Positions 20,599 to 29,074 of a stretch of DNA of 49,128 nt are shown in pieces. The translations under genes were made by a program, and so were the position numbers. Under the pieces are notes generated by a model that did no database searches, was not told the origin of the DNA, and worked only from the letters and a program-made list of their open reading frames with translations. The number at the start of each line of letters is the position of its first letter. The stretch's first letter is position 1. This DNA comes from Anaerolineales bacterium. Its GTDB lineage: Bacteria > Chloroflexota > Anaerolineae > Anaerolineales > DRMV01. The stretch lies in NCBI GenBank assembly GCA_026996855.1, contig JALWJZ010000052.1, positions 1-49,128 on the forward strand, in the 5' to 3' direction.

Positions 20599-21297
20599 AT
20601 GGCTGAGGAAACTCGCGGCCAGGTGCCGCAAGAGCAGGGCCAGGAGCCCAATACGCAGCCGTCAGCCGATAGCCAGCAGCCGACAGCAACGGGCCAGGAG
20701 CCCCAGGCCAAGCCCCAGGAGGGCGAAGGCCGGAAACGGCAGTCGGCAGTCGGCGGTCAGCAGTCCGCGGAGGGCGAGGAAAAATTTTTCAGCGAGGAGT
20801 ATGTGCGCAAACTCCGCCAGGAAAACGCCGAGCGGCGCAAACGCATCAAGGAGCTCCAGCAGGCCATAGAGGAGATGCGCAACCTCTCCCAGCAGGAACG
20901 AGAAGCCCTGGAGGCCAGACTGGCCGAGCTGGAGGCCAAGGCCCTGGAGGCCGAAGAGCGGTACACCGAAGCGCTGCTCCGTAGTGAAGTGGCCACCCTG
21001 GCGGCGCAGAAGGGGCTGGACCCGGAACTGGCCTGGCGCCTCCTCGACCCGACCGAGGTGGAATGGGACGAGGAGACCGGAAAGCCGAAGAACGTGGGCG
21101 AGGTTCTGGATGCGCTGCTGCAGAAGTGGCCCTTTCTGGCGGGGCAGGGTGGAACGACCAGCGCCATGAACCCACAGAAGCAAAACCTGGTCTTCCGCCG
21201 GTCGCAGCTTCGCGACCCGGCCTTCTGGCAGGCCCACCGGGAGGAAATCCTGCGGGCCATGCAAGAGGGTCGCATCATTGACGACCTGGAGACCTGA
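20599..21297 (+). CDS. Capsid scaffolding protein
   Basis: 232 aa, AGGAGG at 7 nt. Residues 1-60 are disordered (Q, P, A, E). Residues ~65-135 form a strong coiled coil (FSEEYVRKLRQENAERRKR and on). A conserved tail (~150-225) has ATLAAQKGLDPELAWRLLD, as in phage scaffold (minor structural GP20-type) proteins. It sits directly before the major capsid gene. The disordered part is encoded partly by GTCGGC/GTCAGC-type repeats that also occur in the host chromosome. Confidence 0.82.
   Translation: MAEETRGQVPQEQGQEPNTQPSADSQQPTATGQEPQAKPQEGEGRKRQSAVGGQQSAEGEEKFFSEEYVRKLRQENAERRKRIKELQQAIEEMRNLSQQEREALEARLAELEAKALEAEERYTEALLRSEVATLAAQKGLDPELAWRLLDPTEVEWDEETGKPKNVGEVLDALLQKWPFLAGQGGTTSAMNPQKQNLVFRRSQLRDPAFWQAHREEILRAMQEGRIIDDLET
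20742..20760 (+). repeat. 19-nt repeat shared with host intergenic DNA
   Basis: GTCGGCAGTCGGCGGTCAG is found here, inside the scaffold gene, and exactly again at 39876..39894 between host genes. A related GTCAGCCGATAGCCAGCAG stretch lies at about 20660. Likely a dispersed host repeat that has entered the phage gene in frame. Confidence 0.75.
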
Positions 21298-21322
21298 AAC
21301 CCGGAAATAGAGGAGGAAAGCG

Positions 21323-22228
21323 ATGGCGAATATCACGACCACGAATGCCGCGCAGTTCATTCCCGAAATTTGGGCGAACCGGGCCCTGGAAATCATGCGA
21401 AACCAGATTGTGCTGGCCCGACTGGTGACCAAGGATACCGACGTGGCGGCCTTCAACACGGGCGACGTGTTGCACATTCCTTACCCCGGTACCTTCACCG
21501 CTCAGGACAAGGCTGCGGATGCGCCCGTGACCTTGCAGGCGCCTGCGGGTGGTGGGAGCGTGCAGGTGGCGCTGAACAAACACAAAGAGGTGTCCTTCCT
21601 GGTGGAGGACGTGGTGCGGGCGCAGACAAATCAGGACGTGATGGACCGGTACGTGCGCAACGCGGCCATCGCTCTGGTCGAGGCCATTGAAAACGACCTG
21701 TTCGCCCTGTATGCGTCCCTCACCGGAAGCGTGGGTACCGCGGGGACCGATATCGGCGCCGCGACCATTCGGCAGGCCCGCAAGGCGCTGAACGACAACA
21801 AAGTGCCTTTCAACGACCGGGCGATGGTCATCAGCACCAAGGACGAGATTGCGGTGCTGGCCGATCCCGAACTCAAGGAATACTTCGCCTTCTCCCGGAG
21901 CCAGGCCGTCAGCGAGGCCAACCTGGGGCGGGTGTACGGCTTTGATATCTGGGTGAGCCAGCTCGTTCCCGTGGTGACGGGTACGCCCAACACAACGTAC
22001 AACCTGGCCTTCCATAAGGAGGCCTTCATCCTGGCCATGCGGCGTCTGCCCGATCCGCCTGCGGGCACGGGTGCGAAGGCGGCCGCCATTCGGGACCCGG
22101 AGAGCGGGCTGGTGTTGCGGGTTCTGTACGCCTACAACCCCAATTATCTGGGCGTACAGGTGACCCTGGACGTGCTGTACGGCGTGGCAGTGATGCGCAA
22201 TGAGTTCGGCCTGCAGGTGCTGTCGTAA
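21323..22228 (+). CDS. Major capsid protein
   Basis: 301 aa. Recognised as a P22-coat/HK97-fold type major capsid protein: ANITTTNAAQFIPEIWANRAL start, GDVLHIPYPG (~49-58), VEDVVRAQTNQDVMDRYVRN (~95-114), RQARKALNDNKVPFNDRAMV (~150-169), VYGFDIWVSQLVP (~205-217), and LYGVAVMRNEFGLQVL at the end. Strong SD (GAGGAGGAAAGCG). It follows the scaffold and precedes connectors, as in siphoviruses. Confidence 0.93.
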   Translation: MANITTTNAAQFIPEIWANRALEIMRNQIVLARLVTKDTDVAAFNTGDVLHIPYPGTFTAQDKAADAPVTLQAPAGGGSVQVALNKHKEVSFLVEDVVRAQTNQDVMDRYVRNAAIALVEAIENDLFALYASLTGSVGTAGTDIGAATIRQARKALNDNKVPFNDRAMVISTKDEIAVLADPELKEYFAFSRSQAVSEANLGRVYGFDIWVSQLVPVVTGTPNTTYNLAFHKEAFILAMRRLPDPPAGTGAKAAAIRDPESGLVLRVLYAYNPNYLGVQVTLDVLYGVAVMRNEFGLQVLS

Positions 22229-22246
22229 AGGTAGGGGAGGTGGGCA

Positions 22247-22429
22247 ATGGTCATCCATGACCCCGTGAAGGTGCGCAATCCGGGTGGGCACGAGGTCTGG
22301 GTAGACCGTGCCCGCCTCCCGGAGCTTCTGGCCCAGGGGTTCGTGGTCGTGCTGGACCCCAAGGCAGTCCGGGAGGAGGGCCAGAAACCCAAGCGCAAGC
22401 GGAAGGCCAAGGATGGCGACGCGAAGTAG
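22247..22429 (+). CDS. Small head-region protein
   Basis: 60 aa, ATG 22247 behind GGGGAGGTGGGCA. Residues 1-45 (VKVRNPGGHEVWVDRARLPEL) form a small domain common just after phage capsid genes; the tail is Lys-rich (KPKRKRKAKDGD). It may decorate or stabilise the head. It overlaps the next possible start by 17 nt. Confidence 0.65.
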   Translation: MVIHDPVKVRNPGGHEVWVDRARLPELLAQGFVVVLDPKAVREEGQKPKRKRKAKDGDAK

Positions 22430-22952
22430 CATGGCCCACCTGATTGCCTACGTGCGCCGGCTCATTGGGGACACATCCGGGGCTCAGTTCACCGACGATG
22501 ACGTTCAGGAGGCCCTGGACCTGTACCGGGAGGAGGTGAGCCGGGAGGAGCTCACTGCGGTTCCCCGCATCATTGGGGGCACGGTGGAATACCACCGCTT
22601 CACGTCTTACCGAGGTTTCTGGGAGTCCGATGCGGAAATCACCGACGCAGCAGGCGCGGCAGTGGTGCCGGATACGGTGAACTGGCTCACAGGGGTTTTC
22701 GAGTTCACCGCTTCCCGGCAGCCGCCCCTGTTCATCCACGGGAAGCGGTACGACGTGTACGGCGCGGCGGCGGATCTGCTGGAACAGTGGGCCACAGAAA
22801 TCGCGCGGGAGGTTGATTTCTCTTTGGGTGGCGACCGGTTCGAGGCGGGAAAGCGGGCCGAGCGGATGTTAGTTCTGGCCGCGCAATACCGGGCGCGGTC
22901 ATGGAGCGCTGTGGACACAGGAGTGCTGAGCCGTGGGGATGCCGTGGCGTGA
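22413..22952 (+). CDS. Head-tail connector protein (gp6/adaptor-like)
   Basis: 179 aa from ATG 22413; ATG 22431 (MAHLIAYVRRLIGDTSG) is the alternative and matches the usual start of the family. The helical N-terminus FTDDDVQEALDLYREEV and C-terminal DVYGAAADLLEQWATEIA are typical of adaptor proteins that sit below the portal. It lies in the standard position after the capsid gene. Confidence 0.75.
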   Translation: MATRSSMAHLIAYVRRLIGDTSGAQFTDDDVQEALDLYREEVSREELTAVPRIIGGTVEYHRFTSYRGFWESDAEITDAAGAAVVPDTVNWLTGVFEFTASRQPPLFIHGKRYDVYGAAADLLEQWATEIAREVDFSLGGDRFEAGKRAERMLVLAAQYRARSWSAVDTGVLSRGDAVA

Positions 22953-23307
22953 CATCGCGGCCCAGTTCAACTGGGCCATCAAAAAACTGAGGCACAAGGC
23001 CACAGTGTACGTGCCGGATGGGTTGGTACGCGATGACGTGGGCCAGCCTGCGGAAAACTGGGCTACCTACTACGACGTGCCTGTGTATCTGGCCAGCATA
23101 CCGCACCCAACCGAGGTGCATGGCCGAGTAGAAGACAACACTGATTGGCGCTGGGCCTATGTACTGGCAGATTTCGAATTGAAGCCGGGCACCGAGATGG
23201 AAGTGACCGACGCTCAAGGGCAAAACCTGGGCCGCTGGGTGGTCATCGGCGAGCCTGTACACCGCCCTGGACACTGGCGCGTAAAGGTGCAGAGGGTGTG
23301 GGTATGA
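22939..23307 (+). CDS. Head closure / head-tail joining protein
   Basis: 122 aa from ATG 22939 (a GTG lies 6 nt upstream). Beta-rich small protein with ATVYVPDGLVRDDVGQP and ELKPGTEMEVTDAQGQNLGR, then WRVKVQRVWV, as in head-closure proteins (stopper, H1-type). Overlaps the previous gene by 14 nt and the next by 4 nt (ATGA). Confidence 0.7.
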   Translation: MPWRDIAAQFNWAIKKLRHKATVYVPDGLVRDDVGQPAENWATYYDVPVYLASIPHPTEVHGRVEDNTDWRWAYVLADFELKPGTEMEVTDAQGQNLGRWVVIGEPVHRPGHWRVKVQRVWV

Positions 23308-23723
23308 ACCTGCGATGGGAGATTGACCCCAGCAAAGAGGCGCCGCAGCGCATCTGGCGTGCGGCCCGAAAGGCCATGAATCAGGTCATTCTGGCCTTGG
23401 AGGGCTACATCAAAGTAAAGTTGACCGGGAAACGTTCGGGGCGCATCTATCGCCGCGGGAAACGCATTCACCAGGCCAGTGCGCCGGGAGAAGCGCCCGC
23501 GGTGGATACGGGGTTCCTTCGCACGAGCATTGCCGCCTTCAACGTAAAACGGGAAGGCGATGACGTGATAGGGCAGGTTGCGGCCCATGCGAAGTATGCC
23601 ATCTACCTGGAAAAGGGTACGCGCAAGATGAAACCGCGGCCTTTCCTGATGGTGACGTTGAAGGAGCGAGGTCAAGCGCTGCAGGCGCTGTTCAACCGTC
23701 TGTTTTGGGGCTTTTTCAAATGA
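23304..23723 (+). CDS. HK97 gp10-like head-tail protein
   Basis: 139 aa. The C-terminal half (AAHAKYAIYLEKGTRKMKPRPFLM, in part ~105-125) is the signature of the gp10/neck family, in which Y..YLE.GT..MKPRPFL is conserved. An N-terminal basic helix region precedes it. Part of the neck between connector and tail. Confidence 0.85.
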   Translation: MNLRWEIDPSKEAPQRIWRAARKAMNQVILALEGYIKVKLTGKRSGRIYRRGKRIHQASAPGEAPAVDTGFLRTSIAAFNVKREGDDVIGQVAAHAKYAIYLEKGTRKMKPRPFLMVTLKERGQALQALFNRLFWGFFK

Positions 23724-24091
23724 TTCGTCCAGAAGTGCTCAAGGCACTAATGACCTGGTCGGAGACAGTCACCGGATGGCCGGTCATGCCGAACGTGCTG
23801 GCCGAGGGGCACGACTACGGTGTTGTTTACGAGGTGGACGAAACTCCCATAACGGCTCAGGATGACCCGGGCCAATACGGCGTGCTGCACGTGACGTTTT
23901 ATGTATGGCACAAGCGACTGCAGACGGCTCTACAGAAAGCCAACCAATTGGTGCAGGGCATTCAGGATATTCAGGTAGGCGGCGCAGGCTGGTTGCGCGG
24001 TGGCGTGCTTCTGGGTATGGAGCACGCGAAAGACCTGACCGGACGTTATTTTGTTATGACTCGAATTCAATTCGTCTATCAGGAGGTTTGA
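23720..24091 (+). CDS. Tail completion / terminator-like protein
   Basis: 123 aa from ATG 23720, overlapping the previous stop by 4 nt. By position between the gp10-like gene and the tail tube gene, and by a small alpha/beta fold pattern (GVLHVTFYVWHKRLQTALQK, TRIQFVYQEV), it fits the tail terminator (gpU-like / DUF3168-type). No sharp motif, so assignment is mainly by synteny. Confidence 0.65.
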   Translation: MIRPEVLKALMTWSETVTGWPVMPNVLAEGHDYGVVYEVDETPITAQDDPGQYGVLHVTFYVWHKRLQTALQKANQLVQGIQDIQVGGAGWLRGGVLLGMEHAKDLTGRYFVMTRIQFVYQEV

Positions 24092-24092
24092 A

Positions 24093-24539
24093 ATGGCTGG
24101 AATTCGTGCACGCGAGACCGAAATCTATGTCTACGATGACACAAGCACTACGTGGGTGAAGATGGGCAATATTGGCGACATTGAAGGCCCAGAAATTGAG
24201 GTAGAAACCGAAGAGACTACCGCTCACGACAGCCCGGATGGCTGGACGGAATACGTGGGCACGGTCATTGAGGGTGGTGAGGTATCCTTCGAGATTCGTT
24301 ACCGTCCCAGCGATGCCCAGCACGCCTGGGATGGTACACTGTCCTGGCCGGGGATGCTGAAGAGCCTGAATGCGCATCAGTTCCGCATCGTGTTTCCTGA
24401 CCCGGCCTGGGCAAACAAGGCCTTGCAGTTCTCGGCTATCGTGACCGGTTTCAAGCCCAAGGCCGAGGTGAAGGGCGTGCTCACAGCGGATGTGACGCTG
24501 AAGGTGACCGGGCCTGTTACTGAGGTCAGCACGGCTTAA
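24093..24539 (+). CDS. Major tail tube protein
   Basis: 148 aa. Sequence ETEETTAHDSPDGWTEYVGT (~46-65) and GGEVSFEIRYRP (~69-80) are typical of phage tail tube proteins, with the C-terminal beta region KAEVKGVLTADVTLKVTGPV. It is one nucleotide after the previous stop and precedes the tail chaperones. Confidence 0.88.
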   Translation: MAGIRARETEIYVYDDTSTTWVKMGNIGDIEGPEIEVETEETTAHDSPDGWTEYVGTVIEGGEVSFEIRYRPSDAQHAWDGTLSWPGMLKSLNAHQFRIVFPDPAWANKALQFSAIVTGFKPKAEVKGVLTADVTLKVTGPVTEVSTA

Positions 24540-24551
24540 AGGAGGAAGACG

Positions 24552-24947
24552 ATGAAGGTGTTGAGCCGTGACGACCTGCTGGCTTTGCGCCCGAAGGTGG
24601 AGAAAGTCGAAATCGAAGGCCTGGGCGTGGTGTACGTCCGGGGCCTCACGGCGCGCGAGCGGGGCGAGGTGGAAAGCACCATCATGGAACTGGACCCGGA
24701 GACGGGTCAGGTGCACGTGCGCCGTGAGGGGCTTCGGCGGCTGAACGTGCTACTGGCGGCTTTCGGGCTGGTGGATGAGAAAGGCGAAAACTTGTTCGAC
24801 CCGCGCAACCCGAAAGACCTGCAGGCGCTGGAGCAGGTGGATGCTCAGGTGATTGCGCAGATTGCCGATGCTGTGCGGAGCCTGAGCGGCATGGGAGAGG
24901 AGCAGGGAAAAGGGAAGAGCGATTCCGGCGGGACTGGCGCTGGCTGA
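24552..24947 (+). CDS. Tail assembly chaperone, zero frame (gpG-like)
   Basis: 131 aa, AGGAGGAAGACG before ATG. Helical domain (LTARERGEVESTIMELD, LNVLLAAFGLVDEKG). It lies between tail tube and tape measure, where siphoviruses encode the G chaperone. Near its end a slippery site G GGA AAA (24905-24911) allows a -1 shift into the frame of 24947..25246 to make the longer GT-like product. Both products normally guard the tape measure during tail assembly. Confidence 0.85.
   Translation: MKVLSRDDLLALRPKVEKVEIEGLGVVYVRGLTARERGEVESTIMELDPETGQVHVRREGLRRLNVLLAAFGLVDEKGENLFDPRNPKDLQALEQVDAQVIAQIADAVRSLSGMGEEQGKGKSDSGGTGAG
24905..24911 (+). other. -1 programmed frameshift slippery site G GGA AAA
   Basis: GGGAAAA is in the correct phase (X XXY YYZ) for the zero frame of 24552..24947: CA[G GGA AAA]. 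A -1 slip continues as AGG GAA GAG CGA TTC and so on, an open frame to 25246 (112 codons), giving RFRRDWRWLMRFELALALG at the junction. Same kind of site as lambda G-T (GGGAAAG). Confidence 0.85.
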
Positions 24948-25246
24948 TGCGCTTTGAACTCGCCCTGGCTTTGGGTGTGCCGCACCCGGACATATTGGAT
25001 GACCTGCTCACGGCCGAGCAGATGGCCGACTGGGAGGCTTTTTTCCGGGTGCGGCCCTTCGGGGAATTCGCCGCTGACTGGCGAGCGGGAATGGTGGCAA
25101 GCGTTCTGGCAACGATGTTTGGAAAGAAGAAGTACAAGCCCCAGGACTTCATGCTGTTCCGGCCACCCCGTCCCCGGCCCACACCAGGGCGTATCCTTTC
25201 GGCGCTGAAGTGGGCTTCGATGTTTTCTGGAAACAGTGAGGAGTAG
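24947..25246 (+). CDS. Tail assembly chaperone, -1 frame part (gpT-like)
   Basis: 99 aa if started at its own ATG 24947, which overlaps the zero-frame stop, but the frame is open upstream to the slippery site. The sequence DWRWLMRFELALALGVPHPD resembles the T part of GT proteins (DW..L...LAL.LG.P). I infer it is made mainly as the C-terminal extension of the gpG-like protein by -1 frameshifting. Confidence 0.8.
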   Translation: MRFELALALGVPHPDILDDLLTAEQMADWEAFFRVRPFGEFAADWRAGMVASVLATMFGKKKYKPQDFMLFRPPRPRPTPGRILSALKWASMFSGNSEE

Positions 25247-25248
25247 GA

Positions 25249-27351
25249 ATGCCGGTTATCGGGCGTGCTGTCATCGAAATTGTGGCCTCGACATCGAAGG
25301 CCCTGAAGGAAATTCAGGGCCTAAAGGGGCACGTGGAAAAAGTGGGCCAGTCCATGCGGAAAGCGGGACTGGCCCTCACTGCAGGCGTGACCGTGCCCAT
25401 GATGGGCATGGCATGGAAGGCCGTACAGGCGGCCAGCGATTTGGAAGAGGCCACAAACAAATTGCGCGTGGTGTTCGGTGATGCAGCAGATGAACTGGAG
25501 CGAATGCTGGCCGATGCACCGCAGCGTTTAGCGATGGCACGAGATGCAGCGTACGATGCTGCGGCCAATTTCGGCCAACTTTTACAGGTTGCGGGGCTGA
25601 CGCGGGAGGAAGCCGCGAAACTCAGCCCACAACTACTGCAACTGGCCGCGGACATGGCCAGCATTCATAACATTCCGGTCGACCAGGCCCTCTACAAACT
25701 ACGCGCGGGGCTGGTAGGCGAAACCGAACCCCTGCGCACGGTGGGAATCCTGCTTTCCGAGACGGCGGTGAAATTGAAAGCGCTGGATATGGGCCTGGTG
25801 CAGGCCCAAGTGGACACGGTGAAACTGGCCAAACTCAAATTCCAACTGGCCGACGCCATGAAGGAAGCGCAGGAGGCTGTTAAGCGCTATGGACAGGACA
25901 GCGAGCAGGCCCAGCGTGCCCTGCTCAAGGTGAAGGAAATCGAACAGAAAATCGCGAAAGTGCTGGAAGGCAAGGTGCCGCAACTGACGGATGCGCAAAA
26001 GGTGATGGCGCGGTACGCCATCATCATGGAGCAGGGTGCGTACATGATGGGTGACCTGGCCCGCACGCAGGATAGTGTGGCTAACAGCACCCGTATCCTG
26101 CAGGCTGAAGTGCGGGACCTGATGGCCGAAGTGGGGCGCGACCTGCTGCCTGTGGTGAAAGACCTGCTTTTGCTTATTCGCGACTGGGTGCGATGGTTCA
26201 AGGCGCTGTCGCCGGAGACGCGAAAGGCTATTGTGAAAGTGGGCGCGCTGGCAGCAGCGCTGGGGCCGGTTCTTACAGTGGTGGGACAACTGATTTCGTG
26301 GGGTGCGGCTATTGCGGGCTTTTTGGGCAAGTTCGGCGCAGTTTCAGCGCTGCTTGGGAAGATTGGCGCGGGGTTTGCTGCTGTGAAAACAGCCATTGCG
26401 GGAGTCTTGGCCGCCGTTGGTCCGGTGGGATGGATTATTCTTGCCATCATTGGAATTATCACTGCATTGTATTTTGCGTGGAAGAACAACTGGCTGGGGA
26501 TGAGGGAGCCAATTTCAAAATTTGTGGCCGCGCTGCTCAACGGGTTCAACACGGCTGTGGTCGCGGCCCAGCAGTTGCTATTCATCGTCAAATACTATGC
26601 GGGGCAGGCGTGGCAATGGTTGATTGGCACTCTGAAGCGAGCATGGAATACAGTAGTCATGCTATGGACTTTGCTTTCTGTGATGTGGAATTACATTGTC
26701 TCCCTCGTTATTACGAAAGCGACAGAACTTTACAGCCGCGTTGTATCCACTATCGTGCGACTGGTGACTACGGTAGTGGCACGCTGGCGTTCGTTCAGGG
26801 CCAAAGTGGTGGAAATTTTCTTGAATTTCGTGGCGCGGGTAGTGGAACATGTGATGGATTTTCGTGAAAAGGTTTCGGCTCTGTTTTGGGAAACGGTAAA
26901 CAGAGTCAAAAGCATCGTTTTAGGTACCGACTGGATTAGTGTGGGGAAGAACATCATTCAGGGCATCATAGATGGCGCAAAGCAAATGGCCTCGGCTTTG
27001 TTGGACTATTTTGCTGGGCTGGCCCGCTCCGCTCTTGATGCGGCCAAAAGCGTGTTGGGCATCAAATCCCCCAGCCGCGAGTTCATGAAGGTGGGGCAGG
27101 CCAGTATCCAGGGCTTCGTGAAAGGGCTGGAATTCGTGAAGCACGTGCCGCTGCCCTCGGTGGAAATCGGCGCGACGCTGGCCGGGCCGGACATCCCGGG
27201 CGTAGGTGTGGAAATCGGCGGAGGAAAAGTGGCCCACTATCACTTCCACTATCAGCCCACCATTTCCTTGGGTGATGAAACCGAAGCCGAGCGGGTGCTT
27301 TTCCCGCTGTTCGAGCGTTGGATTCGGGCGCGTGAAGCAGGGGTGGTGTGA
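25249..27351 (+). CDS. Tail tape measure protein
   Basis: 700 aa; length sets tail length. The N-terminus has QSMRKAGLALTAGVTVPMMG and AASDLEEATNKLRVVFG (~53-69), common in tape measures, then SAEMASIHN-like LAADMASIHNIPVDQALYKL (~140-159). Long helical stretches follow. Hydrophobic segments at ~330-410 include VGPVGWIILAIIGIITALYF. The C-terminal FAGLARSALDAAKSVLGIKSPS contains the typical tape-measure motif LGI.SPS. Base composition is more AT-rich at ~26400-26950. It ends with ATGA coupling to the tail-tip gene. Confidence 0.93.
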   Translation: MPVIGRAVIEIVASTSKALKEIQGLKGHVEKVGQSMRKAGLALTAGVTVPMMGMAWKAVQAASDLEEATNKLRVVFGDAADELERMLADAPQRLAMARDAAYDAAANFGQLLQVAGLTREEAAKLSPQLLQLAADMASIHNIPVDQALYKLRAGLVGETEPLRTVGILLSETAVKLKALDMGLVQAQVDTVKLAKLKFQLADAMKEAQEAVKRYGQDSEQAQRALLKVKEIEQKIAKVLEGKVPQLTDAQKVMARYAIIMEQGAYMMGDLARTQDSVANSTRILQAEVRDLMAEVGRDLLPVVKDLLLLIRDWVRWFKALSPETRKAIVKVGALAAALGPVLTVVGQLISWGAAIAGFLGKFGAVSALLGKIGAGFAAVKTAIAGVLAAVGPVGWIILAIIGIITALYFAWKNNWLGMREPISKFVAALLNGFNTAVVAAQQLLFIVKYYAGQAWQWLIGTLKRAWNTVVMLWTLLSVMWNYIVSLVITKATELYSRVVSTIVRLVTTVVARWRSFRAKVVEIFLNFVARVVEHVMDFREKVSALFWETVNRVKSIVLGTDWISVGKNIIQGIIDGAKQMASALLDYFAGLARSALDAAKSVLGIKSPSREFMKVGQASIQGFVKGLEFVKHVPLPSVEIGATLAGPDIPGVGVEIGGGKVAHYHFHYQPTISLGDETEAERVLFPLFERWIRAREAGVV

Positions 27352-28775
27352 TGACGCTCACGTGGCACATGTATGTGGACTGGGACGGGGACGGCGTGTA
27401 CGAAGCGGACGAAGGGGGGAACATGTTCGGGTTCAGCGTGAAGCGGGGGCGGCAGCATATGGTAAAACAGGACGGGAAAGGTTTTGAGCCGCCTGCTGTA
27501 GGGCAGGGCACTATCTTGCTCCGCGATTTGGAGCGGCGCTATGACCCCTGGAACAGCGCCAGCCCCCTCTACCCGCACGTGCTCCCACAGAAACGGCTGA
27601 AAGTCACTGTGGACGATGGGACGGGGGAGAAGCCTGTGGTAGTGGGGCAGATTCGGGAGGTTCATTATGAAGAGGGCAATGTTCCGAAGGCTCGTATTGA
27701 CTTCAGCGATGCATGGATTTTTCTGCAAAAAGAAGTGTACGTGCCCATGCAGCGAAATCTCACCACAGACCAGGCCCTGCACATGGTGCTGGACGAAGCG
27801 GGATGGTCTGCTGTGGACAGGGACATCGACCTTGGTTTGAACACCATCCGGGCCTGGTGGGTGGACGGGAAATCGGCACGGTTGGCCCTGCACGAACTGG
27901 CCGAGGCCGAGTATGGCTTTCTGGATTTGCGCGCGGATGGCATCATACGGTTCCGAAACCGCCAGGCGAACATTCCCAGCACGGCTGCGGTGAGTGCAGG
28001 CGACATCCTGCGGGGTATTCGTCTACCCTTGCCGTGGGATTCAATTCGTACGGTGGCAAGGGTGCGGGCTTACCAGCCGCGTGATGTGAGCGGGCTACTG
28101 AGCACATTTCAGGCTCCAGTGCGGGTGGAGGGAAGCAGTACCGAAGAAATGTTCATTGACGTGCTGGACGTGTATATTGACAGCATTTCCAGCCTTACCT
28201 GGCAGGCCTCAGAAAACGAAGATGGAACCGGGGCCGACCTGACAGGGCAATTCAACGTGACGGCGACGGTGCTTTCGCCCACGCGGGTGAAACTGAATAT
28301 CGAGAACACGGGCACGCAGCGGGGCTATCTCCAGAAGGTGGACATCTACGGCACGGGTGTAGACATGAAAGGGTATGTGGACCGGGTCAAAGAGAACGCG
28401 GCGGCCAAGGCGGTGTATGGCGAGCGACTTTTGGTTGTGGACAACAAGTGGCTCCAGGACATTTACGTGGCGAAAGACTTCGCCGACCACTTCGCGTGGT
28501 GGTATGGGACGCCGAAGCCCGAACAATCCCTGGTGCGGGTGCGGCTGAAGAACCGTCCAGCCCTGCAATTTGGCGTGGACGTGGGAGACGTCCTGGACGT
28601 GAACATTGGGAGCATTACTGGACGCTTTCGCGTGGTGCACATTGAGCATCGCTGGACGGTGCGGACGGGGCAGATGGTGGAAACGACCTGGACGTTGCAT
28701 CCGCATTTCAGTTTTTCGAATATCTACTGGATTTTCCCGACGCGTATCGGGGAGACCAGTCGGTTCGGGTTCTGA
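27351..28775 (+). CDS. Tail tip / baseplate hub protein
   Basis: 474 aa. The position after the tape measure and the opening MYVDWDGDGVYEADEGGNM, with RDLERRYDPWNSASPLYP (~58-75), are typical of tail proteins that combine distal-tail and hub functions. The middle is a beta-rich hub-like domain. SDAWIFLQ and LRADGIIRFRNRQ recall D-type hub proteins. The end (MVETTWTLHPHFSFSNIYWI) is aromatic-rich. No lytic motif seen. Confidence 0.75.
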   Translation: MTLTWHMYVDWDGDGVYEADEGGNMFGFSVKRGRQHMVKQDGKGFEPPAVGQGTILLRDLERRYDPWNSASPLYPHVLPQKRLKVTVDDGTGEKPVVVGQIREVHYEEGNVPKARIDFSDAWIFLQKEVYVPMQRNLTTDQALHMVLDEAGWSAVDRDIDLGLNTIRAWWVDGKSARLALHELAEAEYGFLDLRADGIIRFRNRQANIPSTAAVSAGDILRGIRLPLPWDSIRTVARVRAYQPRDVSGLLSTFQAPVRVEGSSTEEMFIDVLDVYIDSISSLTWQASENEDGTGADLTGQFNVTATVLSPTRVKLNIENTGTQRGYLQKVDIYGTGVDMKGYVDRVKENAAAKAVYGERLLVVDNKWLQDIYVAKDFADHFAWWYGTPKPEQSLVRVRLKNRPALQFGVDVGDVLDVNIGSITGRFRVVHIEHRWTVRTGQMVETTWTLHPHFSFSNIYWIFPTRIGETSRFGF

Positions 28776-28786
28776 AGGGGAGCGAA

Positions 28787-29071
28787 ATGTGGGCCACACC
28801 AGAGACGTTGAAAAAGCGGATGCAGGTGCAGACCATGCGTGAGGTCTTCACCCGTATGGCACTGGCGGCGGGGTTCCGTCCGCGGCCGGAGTTCGCGGAT
28901 GACGAAGTAGAAGCGGTATGGGATGCAGTTGGAAAGCGTTGGGTGGCTATGTGCGAATGCGGCGGGGCCGAGGTGGTGGACCCGAACGAGCCAGTGTTTT
29001 TCTGTTGCTCGTGTGGCAATGCCAAAGTGGGCGGCCTGTGGCGGCCGGTGAATTTTCCCCAGGAGAGGTGA
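28787..29071 (+). CDS. Small tail-region zinc-knuckle protein
   Basis: 94 aa, GGAG at 9 nt. Two Cys pairs (CEC ~56-58 and CCSC ~72-75) could hold one zinc ion. N-terminal half helical (TLKKRMQVQTMREVFTRMAL). It lies between tail tip and fibre genes. No family recognised; it could be a tail-fibre chaperone. Confidence 0.65.
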   Translation: MWATPETLKKRMQVQTMREVFTRMALAAGFRPRPEFADDEVEAVWDAVGKRWVAMCECGGAEVVDPNEPVFFCCSCGNAKVGGLWRPVNFPQER

Positions 29072-29074
29072 GCG

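Noticed and set aside
21275-22432. 385-codon minus-strand frame opposite the major capsid gene
   Set aside because: Antisense shadow of the capsid and neighbouring frames; His/Gln/Arg-rich with no recognisable domain.
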